The position numbers and the translations under genes were made by a program. 64,000 bases of DNA, from NCBI GenBank assembly GCA_036023115.1, contig JAYKKT010000089.1, positions 17,788,501-17,852,500 of the forward strand, written 5' to 3'. The DNA is from Brasenia schreberi (taxonomy: Eukaryota; Streptophyta; Magnoliopsida; Nymphaeales; Cabombaceae). A model generated the notes under the pieces. The model did not search any database and was not told the origin of the DNA. It saw only the letters and a list, made by a program, of their open reading frames with translations. How positions within the stretch are numbered: the first letter of the stretch is position 1; each line of letters begins with the position of its first letter. This document shows, one piece after another, positions 1 through 9,370 of this stretch.

Positions 1-2168
1 GCTGATTAGGCCTGTGTGTGTTAAAAATCGTGCACGACTAAGAGGGTGCACGTGTGTGGTTGTGCCAAGCCACGTTATTACAAGCGGGGGGAGACTATGC
101 TCCGTTATTACAACCCCGTATCAAATTGAATCCCAAGCAAGTATACAACTAAGGACCGAGTTTAGACACTTACGAGTAGCTGGTCCGTAGAGGTCTTGCT
201 TGAGCGTGGACTTGGCCTTGGGCTGTAAACGGGAGCTCCGCGAAGGTAGGTGATCAAGGGTGCTGGCCGGCTGCAAGTGGGGCGCGGGATAGGCGCCTCG
301 GAGGTGGCCGGTGGCAAGTAGATGGCGGCTCCAAGTAGGGGGTTTAAAATGGCTGAATGAGTGGGTTCTTAGGGTCACTAGGGGAGTTGAGAGTTTAGGG
401 AAGCTGGACCTAAAAGGTGAGCTGGTGGGAAAGGCCGAATAGGACACCTAGGGGAAGGTCGAATGGGAGATGATGGCTAGGTAGTGGCCGGCAGTTTGGG
501 TTATACTAGGTTCGGCTAGGTTGAAGTGGTGGTGACAAAGGGGCTGAGATGAAGGTAGGATGGGTGGCTAAGAGTGGAGAGGTGGTAGAGAGGGGCTTTG
601 AGGGAGTTTGGGGCACTTACCGAATGGGGAGAGGTGGCGGATGAAATGGGAAGCAGGCGGGCAGGTGACTGTTGGCTGGTTCGGTTGGGTTGAAGGTGGT
701 GGCGTCCGGCTGGGCAAATGGTGGTGGTGGTGGATGGAAGAGGGAAGGTGGCGGTGCAGGTGGTGGCTGGTGGAGCAGATGGAGCAGGCGGAGGTGGGGA
801 GTGGTCCCGGCTGGGTGAGAGATGGGAGAAGGAGAGGGCCCGGCTGGGTGGAATGGTGGTTCCCACTTGGAAAACCCGCCCACAAGGAGGGGGGTTTAAA
901 TAGGGGATGGGTAGGTCGGTTAGGGCTGGGCTGTGGGTAGTGGTTAGGTGGTTTAGGTAGGGTGGTATGTAGATAAGGTGGGCTGGAAGGGGTTGGGCCA
1001 GATATTTTAAAACTAGGGGTTTGGGTAAATCGTGGGCTAAGGGTGGTTTAGGGGTTTAGGGCTAGGTTAGGTGGTTGGGTTTTAGGGTGAGGTTTAGTGA
1101 GCTAGGTTAGGTGATTAGGCTAGGTTTAGGCTAGGATTAGGGAAATTAATCTAGGTTTAAGGAAGGATTAGGGAAGTGGGTTAGGTGATTAGGTTGGGAT
1201 TAGGGAAGTGGGTTAGGTGATTAGGTTCAGATTAGGGGTGGATTAGGGAAGTGGGTTAGGTGATTAGGTTCAGATTAGGGGTGGATTAGGGGTTTAGGCT
1301 AGGTTTAGGCATTTTGGGCTAGGTTTATGTGAAGGAGCTCCCTTAGCATGGCCCATAGACCTTGATCACCCCATGTTGGTGCAGCCCTAGGTTAGGTTTT
1401 AGCTAATTATAAGCTTAAACCCACTCAATTAGGCTAACCCACATGATTAACCCAAACTTGACACACAAGTCAAGCTTAATACAACACTCTTGATATTTTT
1501 CAACCCCACTCTCTCTCATGCCCAATATCCCACGTGAATTTCAAGTGGGCCCCACCTCCATTTATGAGAAGGTGATGTGGGCCATGGATATGGATATTGG
1601 ATTGGATCTCTGGATCCAAATCCAAATCCAAGTCCACATGTGGGTTTGGATTGGAATCTGGATATATATGGTCCAGATCCAATTCAAACTGAACTCTGAC
1701 TCCTTCGAGCTGGGTTCGAAACGGACGATTCGTGCGGGGCCTAACAGCATCAGTACTCCGTCTGCGTTGGGTCTTCGCCAACATAGTCGTCCGCCTCCGT
1801 TTCTGCCTTCTGGAGATGACTTCAAATGATATTTTGGTAAGAACAGGGTCTTGGACGTTCGAGATCCTGGGGTGTGAATCAGATACAAGAGTTGCTGTGC
1901 CGGGCTTGACAGGTGCTCCGGTTCCGGGCTCTTCTTGGCTCCCCTGGTCCTGTCTTGATCGGGCCAAGCCACTTCGGGGTTTCAAAACATGTTTTAAAAG
2001 GGTTTTCAAGAGCCATATCGTATGTTTTTGAAAGATATAGGTTAAAACATATGTACAGGGTTGTCTGGAAGGCTCCTGGGTTTCCAGACTCAAAAATGGC
2101 CCTTTGGGGCTGCTTTGTATAAAACCAGATGGATTTTGAGAAATTCGTGGGATTTCGGGGTGTTTACA
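1..2168 (-). mobile_element. Family A LTR, partial (first rung of LTR ladder)
   Basis: Minus-strand LTR whose 5' end (TGTAAACACC in sense) lies at 2161-2168; the other end is beyond the window. The sense order is U3 with ATCC/GGAT-rich sequence (1600-1700), degenerate telomere-like repeats (1020-1320), a TATA-like TTTAAATA (895-902, written on the plus strand) followed by a C-run/G-run, then a GC-rich leader and a splice-donor-like GTAAGT (ACTTAC at 168-173). It is almost identical to 3879-6000. I found no gene inside it; the proline- and serine-rich reading frames are by-products of pyrimidine-rich DNA. Confidence 0.9.
1020..1320. repeat. Degenerate telomere-like TTAGG repeats in U3, 43-bp unit
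   Basis: Tracts such as GATTAGGGAAGTGGGTTAGGTGATTAGGTT. A 43-bp unit occurs three times at about 1160-1290 and twice in the duplicate at about 5040-5120. Related tracts occur in all family A LTRs (11600-11850, 17690-18000, 42090-42350, 48240-48500, 59330-59600). They are not true (TTTAGGG)n telomere DNA. Confidence 0.85.
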
Positions 2169-2828
2169 GTTAGCCTCATGGGCCTGGGAACTCGATAAAC
2201 AAGGAGAGTTTATGATCCCCTGAAACTGTGGGTGACTCTCACCTAGGATCACTACGACCTGGTCCCTAAAAGGGATCTTGATACACCTGTGGAAGGTAGA
2301 TTGCACAGCGCACAAGTTGTGTATCCAGGGTCTTCCCAGCAACAGAATATAATGGGGGTGGATGTCCAAGACATGGAACACCCCCGTGTGTTCGATCCCT
2401 CCCGTTTCCATTGGGAATTCGATTGATCCTAACGGCCTAGACGCATTCCCATCGTATCCAGTGATAACGATGGGGCTTGGGTTTACTGAAGTCAAGGTGA
2501 CTCCGATTTTATACGCCACATGAAGTGGAAGGATGTTGAGCCCTCCTCCACCATCGACTAGGCACCTGTCAAGAGAGTGGTTGTTCAGAACCACCTCGAT
2601 ATGCAGGGCCTGGTTGTGGGATTCGTAGGGCCTATCTACATCATCTTCCGAGAAAGTGATGGGCGATTTTGCTCCTAATAAAGCCACTTGGGCAGACAAG
2701 GATTCCAGACTTATGTTCGAATCAACCTTGGCCCTTTCTAGAATTTTCTCTAATACAAGTCTATGCCTAGGCAAGGTTTGTATAAGCTCTAAGATAGTGT
2801 AGACGCGCGAAAATCCCCGCCTATGCAC
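1500..2828 (-). other. LTR-protease-LTR chimeric open reading frame, copy 1
   Basis: A 442-codon frame starts with ATG in the 3' tail of one LTR, reads across the LTR end into the protease fragment, then continues into the U3 of the next LTR and stops at 1500. The protease portion covers roughly residues 11-220; the remainder is LTR-encoded and resembles no protein I recognise. It lies downstream, in sense, of the promoter-like region of the LTR at 2798-6000, so a transcript could contain it. Openness may be partly chance. A function is not supported. Confidence 0.4.
2169..2797 (-). pseudogene. Protease-region fragment of Tat-type gag-pro, copy 1
   Basis: 629-bp internal piece between two LTRs. 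In sense it runs from the ILELIQT segment through the protease active-site region (VDGGGGLNILPL) and the GRPWIH motif to about the LSSSQAHEAN segment. The rest of gag and all of pol are missing on both sides. It has no stop of its own and is read through into both neighbouring LTRs. The identical end points recur at 6001-6629, so it spread as part of a tandem unit and not as an independent deletion. Confidence 0.88.
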
Positions 2829-3297
2829 CTTTTCAGGGCTTGGAGCAGATCCTCTCGTGCGTCTAAGGCCTATTTACATAAACAGGGTGTGCCAGCTAGC
2901 TTACCTAAGCTAGTGAAGATATATTTTACACTGACTTCTAATCGTGGCAACTGTGAGCAAGTGAGCTCTTGTCGTCGCAGACCTTCTTGCACCGATGCGC
3001 AAGGGTCAGTCTGTACGCTTTTAAAAATCGAGTTTTGGAGAGAAAGTCCACAAAGCGGTTCGAGGTATCTATTTCGGGTCTTTAAGATGCGATTTGCATA
3101 TTTTAGATCACGTGGATTTGCACGTGCCTAAGTCTTTTCTTTTATCCCTTTTCGGGCCGCCTAGTTTGTGTGTTATGAACACTCCACTACATGGGCGAAT
3201 TCGAGCGGGGCTTGCTTCGATGCAATATGCGTCCTACCTCGTGGTATGGCGTAGATGCAATGCAAACTCACGCTACTCCAAAGGGAAAACCCGAAAT

Positions 3298-3386
3298 GTA
3301 AAGACAATACTGAAGGGAAATAACAGAAGGGAAATAACCGAAGGGAAATAACCGAAGGGAAATAACCGAAGGGAAATAACCGAAGG
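3298..3386. repeat. GAAGGGAAATAAC short tandem repeat in LTR
   Basis: About five to six units of GAAGGGAAATAAC(C/A) in tandem. Related units in other LTRs occur at about 9733-9784, 19911-19970, 50034-50075 and 61225-61265, with varying copy number. The repeat lies between the leader minisatellite and the conserved 3' tail of the LTR. No function is apparent. Confidence 0.85.
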
Positions 3387-3419
3387 GAGATATGTATATA
3401 TCTTATGTATATGAGCCCT

Positions 3420-3830
3420 TACTCGGGTCTTGCAAGTAAGAGCGAAGGCTCAATGTGGGTGTGTGCTTGAATTGAAAGACTTACACACACGACATGAAAT
3501 TAAACCCAAATATAAATTGCAGTATGGCCTTGACTAAGGTCTTGGGAGTAAGAGCGAAGGCTCAATGTGTGTGAGAGTGCTTGAATTGAAGTACTACACA
3601 CACGACATAAATGAAACCCAAATATAACTGCAATAAGGCCTTTACTAAGGTCTTGGGAGTAAGAGCGAAGGCTCAATGTGTGTGAAAGTGCTTGAATTGA
3701 AAGACTTACTCACACGACATGAAATGAAACCCAAATAGTATAGGTCGGCCCTTACTTGGGTCTTTCAAATAAGAGCGAAAGCTCAATGTGTGTGAGTGCT
3801 TGAATTGAAAGACAACGCACCCAACTTAAA
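3420..3830. repeat. LTR minisatellite, about 110-bp unit, four copies
   Basis: Units read (plus strand) CTTACTTGGGTCTT.CAAATAAGAGCGAAGGCTCAATGTG and then TGAATTGAAAGAC..ACACACGACATGAAAT. Four diverged copies are visible. The same unit is present in all family A LTRs in different numbers. Confidence 0.85.
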
Positions 3831-5331
3831 CAAAACCCTTCGAAAATCAAAGTATATATATACACTTATATATTAGGGGCTGATTAGGCCTGTGTGTGTT
3901 AAAAATCGTGCACGACTAAGAGGGTGCACGTGTGTGGTTGTGCCAAGCCACGTTATTACAAGCGGGGGGAGACTATGCTCCGTTATTACAACCCCGTATC
4001 AAATTGAATCCCAAGCAAGTATACAACTAAGGACCGAGTTTAGACACTTACGAGTAGCTGGTCCGTAGAGGTCTTGCTTGAGCGTGGACTTGGCCTTGGG
4101 CTGTAAACGGGAGCTCCGCGAAGGTAGGTGATCAAGGGTGCTGGCCGGCTGCAAGTGGGGCGCGGGATAGGCGCCTCGGAGGTGGCCGGTGGCAAGTAGA
4201 TGGCGGCTCCAAGTAGGGGGTTTAAAATGGCTGAATGAGTGGGTTCTTAGGGTCACTAGGGGAGTTGAGAGTTTAGGGAAGCTGGACCTAAAAGGTGAGC
4301 TGGTGGGAAAGGCCGAATAGGACACCTAGGGGAAGGTCGAATGGGAGATGATGGCTAGGTAGTGGCCGGCAGTTTGGGTTATACTAGGTTCGGCTAGGTT
4401 GAAGTGGTGGTGACAAAGGGGCTGAGATGAAGGTAGGATGGGTGGCTAAGAGTGGAGAGGTGGTAGAGAGGGGCTTTGAGGGAGTTTGGGGCACTTACCG
4501 AATGGGGAGAGGTGGCGGATGAAATGGGAAGCAGGCGGGCAGGTGACTGTTGGCTGGTTCGGTTGGGTTGAAGGTGGTGGCGTCCGGCTGGGCAAATGGT
4601 GGTGGTGGATGGAAGAGGGAAGGTGGCGGTGCAGGTGGTGGCTGGTGGAGCAGATGGAGCAGGCGGAGGTGGGGAGTGGTCCCGGCTGGGTGAGAGATGG
4701 GAGAAGGAGAGGGCCCGGCTGGGTGGAATGGTGGTTCCCACTTGGAAAACCCGCCCACAAGGAGGGGGGTTTAAATAGGGGATGGGTAGGTCGGTTAGGG
4801 CTGGGCTGTGGGTAGTGGTTAGGTGGTTTAGGTAGGGTGGTATGTAGATAAGGTGGGCTGGAAGGGGTTGGGCCAGATATTTTAAAACTAGGGGTTTGGG
4901 TAAATCGTGGGCTAAGGGTGGTTTAGGGGTTTAGGGCTAGGTTAGGTGGTTGGGTTTTAGGGTGAGGTTTAGTGAGCTAGGTTAGGTGATTAGGCTAGGT
5001 TTAGGCTAGGATTAGGGAAATTAATCTAGGTTTAAGGAAGGATTAGGGAAGTGGGTTAGGTGATTAGGTTGGGATTAGGGAAGTGGGTTAGGTGATTAGG
5101 TTCAGATTAGGGGTGGATTAGGGGTTTAGGCTAGGTTTAGGCATTTTGGGCTAGGTTTATGTGAAGGAGCTCCCTTAGCATGGCCCATAGACCTTGATCA
5201 CCCCATGTTGGTGCAGCCCTAGGTTAGGTTTTAGCTAATTACAAGCTTAAACCCACTCAATTAGGCTAACCCACATGATTAACCCAAACTTGACACACAA
5301 GTCAAGCTTAATACAACACTCTTGATATTTT

Positions 5332-6660
5332 TCAACCCCACTCTCTCTCATGCCCAATATCCCACGTGAATTTCAAGTGGGCCCCACCTCCATTTATGAG
5401 AAGGTGATGTGGGCCATGGATATGGATATTGGATTGGATCTCTGGATCCAAATCCAAATCCAAGTCCACATGTGGGTTTGGATTGGAATCTGGATATATA
5501 TGGTCCAGATCCAATTCAAACTGAACTCTGACTCCTTCGAGCTGGGTTCGAAACGGACGATTCGTGCGGGGCCTAACAGCATCAGTACTCCGTCTGCGTT
5601 GGGTCTTCGCCAACATAGTCGTCCGCCTCCGTTTCTGCCTTCTGGAGATGACTTCAAATGATATTTTGGTAAGAACAGGGTCTTGGACGTTCGAGATCCT
5701 GGGGTGTGAATCAGATACAAGAGTTGCTGTGCCGGGCTTGACAGGTGCTCCGGTTCCGGGCTCTTCTTGGCTCCCCTGGTCCTGTCTTGATCGGGCCAAG
5801 CCACTTCGGGGTTTCAAAACATGTTTTAAAAGGGTTTTCAAGAGCCATATCGTATGTTTTTGAAAGATATAGGTTAAAACATATGTACAGGGTTGTCTGG
5901 AAGGCTCCTGGGTTTCCAGACTCAAAAATGGCCCTTTGGGGCTGCTTTGTATAAAACCAGATGGATTTTGAGAAATTCGTGGGATTTCGGGGTGTTTACA
6001 GTTAGCCTCATGGGCCTGGGAACTCGATAAACAAGGAGAGTTTATGATCCCCTGAAACTGTGGGTGACTCTCACCTAGGATCACTACGACCTGGTCCCTA
6101 AAAGGGATCTTGATACACCTGTGGAAGGTAGATTGCACAGCGCACAAGTTGTGTATCCAGGGTCTTCCCAGCAACAGGTTATAATGGGGGTGGATGTCCA
6201 AGACATGGAACACCCCCGTGTGTTCGATCCCTCCCGTTTCCATTGGGAATTCGATTGATCCTAACGGCCTAGACGCATTCCCATCGTATCCAGTGATAAC
6301 GATGGGGCTTGGGTTTACTGAAGTCAAGGTGACTCCGATTTTATACGCCACATGAAGTGGAAGGATGTTGAGCCCTCCTCCACCATCGACTAGGCACCTG
6401 TCAAGAGAGTGGTTGTTCAGAACCACCTCGATATGCAGGGCCTGGTTGTGGGATTCGTAGGGCCTATCTACATCATCTTCCGAGAAAGTGATGGGCGATT
6501 TTGCTCCTAATAAAGCCACTTGGGCAGACAAGGATTCCAGACTTATGTTCGAATCAACCTTGGCCCTTTCTAGAATTTTCTCTAATACAAGTCTATGCCT
6601 AGGCAAGGTTTGTATAAGCTCTAAGATAGTGTAGACGCGCGAAAATCCCCGCCTATGCAC
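5332..6660 (-). other. LTR-protease-LTR chimeric open reading frame, copy 2
   Basis: A 442-codon frame with the same structure as 1500-2828: ATG in the tail of LTR 6630-9370, the protease fragment, then the U3 of LTR 2798-6000. It is open throughout. The LTR that would drive it (6630-9370) has lost its U3 and TATA region, so unlike copy 1 it has no adjacent complete promoter. Confidence 0.35.
6001..6629 (-). pseudogene. Protease-region fragment, copy 2
   Basis: Same 629-bp fragment and same end points as 2169-2797. At the GRPWIH region this copy has HPHYNLLLG, as in the other elements, while copy 1 has I in place of N (an AA/GT difference at 2349-2350), so copy 2 has the ancestral state. Confidence 0.88.
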
Positions 6661-9370
6661 CTTTTCAGGGCTTGGAGCAGATCCTCTCGTGCGTCTAAGG
6701 CCTATTTACATAAACAGGGTGTGCCAGCTAGCTTACCTAAGCTAGTGAAGATATATTTTACACTGACTTCTAATCGTGGCAACTGTGAGCAAGTGAGCTC
6801 TTGTCGTCGCAGACCTTCTTGCACCGATGCGCAAGGGTCAGTCTGTACGCTTTTAAAAATCGAGTTTTTGGGATAGAAAGCCTACGAAGTGGTTCGAGGT
6901 GTTTAATTCGGGTCTTTTTAGATGCGATTGCAGATTTTAGATCACGTGGATTTGCACGTGCCTAAGTCTTTCTTTTTATCCCTTTATGGGCCACCTAGTT
7001 TGTGTGTTATGAACACTCCACTACATGGGCGAATTTGAGCGGGAATACGGGGCTTGCTTCGATGCAATATGCGTCCTATCTCGTGGTACGGCATAGATGC
7101 AATGCAAACTCACGCTACTCCAAAGGGAAAACCCAAATGTAAAGACAATGCCGAAGGGAAATAACCGAAGGGAAATGACTTGTAATGTAAATGCCGAAGG
7201 GGGATATGTATATAGGGTATGTATATGGGCCCTTACTTGGGTCTTGCAAATAAGAGCGAAGGCTCAATGTGGGTGCGTGCTTGAATTGAAAGACTTACAC
7301 ACACAACATGAAATTAAACCCAAATATAACTTGCAGTATAGCCTTGATTAAGGTCTTGGGAATAAGAGCAAAAGCTCAATGTGTGTGAGTGCTTGAATTG
7401 AAGTACTACGCACACAACATGAAATTAAACCCAAATAGTATAACACGGCCCTTACTTGGGTCTTTAAAATAAGAGCGAAGGCTCAATGTGTGTGAGTGCT
7501 TGAATTGAAGTACTACACACACAACATGAAATTAAACCCAAATAGTATAACACGGTGCTTACTTGGGTCTTTAAAATAAGAGCGAAGGCTCAATGTGTGT
7601 GAGTGCTTGAATTGAAGTACTACACACACAACATGAAATTAAACCCAAATAGTATAACACGGCGCTTACTTGGGTCTTTAAAATAAGAGCGAAGGCTCAA
7701 TGTGTGTGAGTGCTTGAATTGAAGTACTACACACACAACATGAAATTAAACCCAAATAGTATAACACAGCGCTTACTTGGGTCTTTAAAATAAGAGCGAA
7801 GGCTCAATGTGTGTGAGTGCTTGAATTGAAAGACTTACACACACGACATGAAATGAAAACCCAAATAGTATAGCTCGGCCCTTACTTGGGTCTTTCAAAT
7901 AAGAGCGAAGGCTCAATGTGTGTGAGTGCTTGAATTGAAAGACTTACACACACGACATGAAATGAAAGCCCAAATAGTATAACACGGCCCTTACTTGGGT
8001 CTTTCAAATAAGAGCGAAGGCTCAATGTGTGTGAGTGCTTGAATTGAAAGACTTACACACACGACATGAAATGAAAGCCCAAATAGTATAACACGGCCCT
8101 TACTTGGGTCTTTCAAATAAGAGCGAAGGCTCAATGTGTGTGAGTGCTTGAATTGAAGTACTACACACACAACATGAAATTAAACCCAAATAGTATAACA
8201 CGGCGCTTACTTGGGTCTTTAAAATAAGAGCGAAGGCTCAATGTGTGTGAGTGCTTGAATTGAAAGACTTACACGACATGAAATGAAAACCCAAATAGTA
8301 TAGCTCGGCCCTTACTTGGGTCTTTCAAATAAGAGCGAAGGCTCAATGTGTGTGAGTGCTTGAATTGAAAGACTTACACACACGACATGAAATGAAAGCC
8401 CAAATAGTATAACACGGCCCTTACTTGGGTCTTTCAAATAAGAGCGAAGGCTCAATGTGTGTGAGTGCTTGAATTGAAAGACTTACACACACGACATGAA
8501 ATGAAAGCCCAAATAGTATAACATGACCCTTACTTGGGTCTTTCAAATAAGAGCGAAGGCTCAATGTGTGTGAGTGCTTGAATTGAAAGACAACACACCC
8601 AACTTAAGCAAAACCCTACGAAAATTAAAGTATATATCTACACTTATGTATTAGGGGCTGATTAGGCCAGTGTGTGTTCAAAACCGTGCACAACTAAGAG
8701 AGTGCACGTGTGTGGGTGTGCCAAGCCACGTTATTACAAGCGGGGGGAGACTATGCTCTGTTATTACAACCCCGTATCGAATTGAATCTTAAGCAAGTAT
8801 ACAACTAAGGACCGAGTTAGGCACTTACTAATAGCTGGTCCGAAGAAGCCTTGCTTGAGCGTGGGCTTGGCCTTCGCCTTGGGCTGCAAAAGGGAGCTCC
8901 GCGAAGTTGAACGGCAAGGGGAGGTGCTGGCCGGATGCCTTTGGTGCGCGGAAGAGGCGCCTTGAAGATGGCCGGCTACTTGGGATGGGTTGGTTTCGTA
9001 TGTAGGGCTAAGGTGACTACGTAGGGTCACTAAGGAAGGTTGAGTTTAGAGAGTATGACACTAAGGGGGACTAAGGGAATGGTCTAATGGAGCACCTAGG
9101 GTTGGCGGGTTGCTAGGGTGGCCGAATGAAATGACAGTCAGTTGGAGTGGCCGACTAGGGGGACTTGATGGTGGCGGGTTGCTAGGGTGGCTAGGATTGG
9201 CGTAAGGGAAGGGAACTAGCTAGGAGATAGGGTCAGGTGGTAGTGGGTGTAGTGGGGTGATATGGGCAGGTCTTAGGGAGTCAGATAGGGTGGCCGAATA
9301 GAGCTAAGGTGTCTAGGTGGTGGCGGGTAGTTAGGGTGGTTATGGGCCTGGCCGAGTGGGAATGGTGGCA
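6630..9370 (-). mobile_element. Family A LTR, truncated (U3 missing)
   Basis: Begins TGTAGACGCGCG as written (the sense 3' end) and contains the U5 tail, a long minisatellite block (7210-8590), the GGAG hairpin region and the donor-like ACTTAC (8823-8828). It stops in the leader at CCGAGTGGGAATGGTGGC and is joined at a GCAAGTG microhomology (9371-9377) to the tail of another LTR. The sense 5' half with TATA and TGTAAACACC is absent. No gene is present. Confidence 0.88.
7210..8590. repeat. Expanded LTR minisatellite, about 110-bp unit, about 13 copies
   Basis: Thirteen occurrences of the GGGTCTT.AAATAAGAGCGAAGGCTCAATGTG core at about 110-bp spacing. Some blocks of units are near identical to each other (for example 7440-7800 and 7870-8110), showing recent local amplification. 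Each unit has a small hairpin, GAGC-GAAG-GCTC. Other LTRs here carry only two to six units. Confidence 0.92.

Larger units (their letters stand above)
2798..6000 (-). mobile_element. Family A LTR, full length (second rung of ladder)
   Basis: 3203-bp LTR on the minus strand, bounded by TGTAGACG at 2798 and TGTTTACA at 6000 as written (sense TGTAAACA...TCTACA). It carries TTTAAATA (4770-4777) and the donor-like ACTTAC (4046-4051, reverse complement). The flanks are GATAG on the left and GTTAG on the right, but these come from different places in the protease fragment and are not a clean target duplication. The part from about 3879 is nearly identical to window bases 1-2168. Confidence 0.93.
1..6857. 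repeat. Recent tandem duplication of an LTR plus protease fragment
   Basis: Bases 1-3025 match 3879-6857. The offset is 3878 at first and 3832 after two deletions in the second copy: 3 bp in a GTG run near 722 and one 43-bp repeat unit near 1221-1263. I saw only about three substitutions (for example near 1403 and 2349-2350). The match ends near 3025/6857, inside the LTR, where the two copies continue into different LTR variants. That is the expected footprint of unequal crossing-over between LTRs. Confidence 0.9.

Noticed and set aside
516..866. Pro/Ser-rich reading frames of 60-270 codons in LTR leaders (also near 10557-11378, 18176-18361, 42513-42786, 48537-49070 and 59754-60125)
   Set aside because: They lie in pyrimidine-rich DNA, are open in several frames at once, and are not conserved in frame between LTR copies.
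1020..1320. Interstitial telomere array
   Set aside because: Repeats are degenerate, with a 43-bp unit and no run of exact TTTAGGG, and they occur at the same place in every family A LTR.
1518..1829. Reading frames in U3 with repeated IQIQ/WIWI/DLDLD patterns
   Set aside because: They come from ATCC/GGATTT repeats, appear on both strands in most LTRs and resemble no protein family.
2793..6005. GATAG/GTTAG as a target duplication of the LTR at 2798-6000
   Set aside because: The two five-mers map to places 629 bp apart in the protease gene, so the similarity is accidental.
7210..8590. CRISPR array
   Set aside because: The whole 110-bp unit is repeated without unique spacers, and the context is an LTR of a plant retrotransposon.
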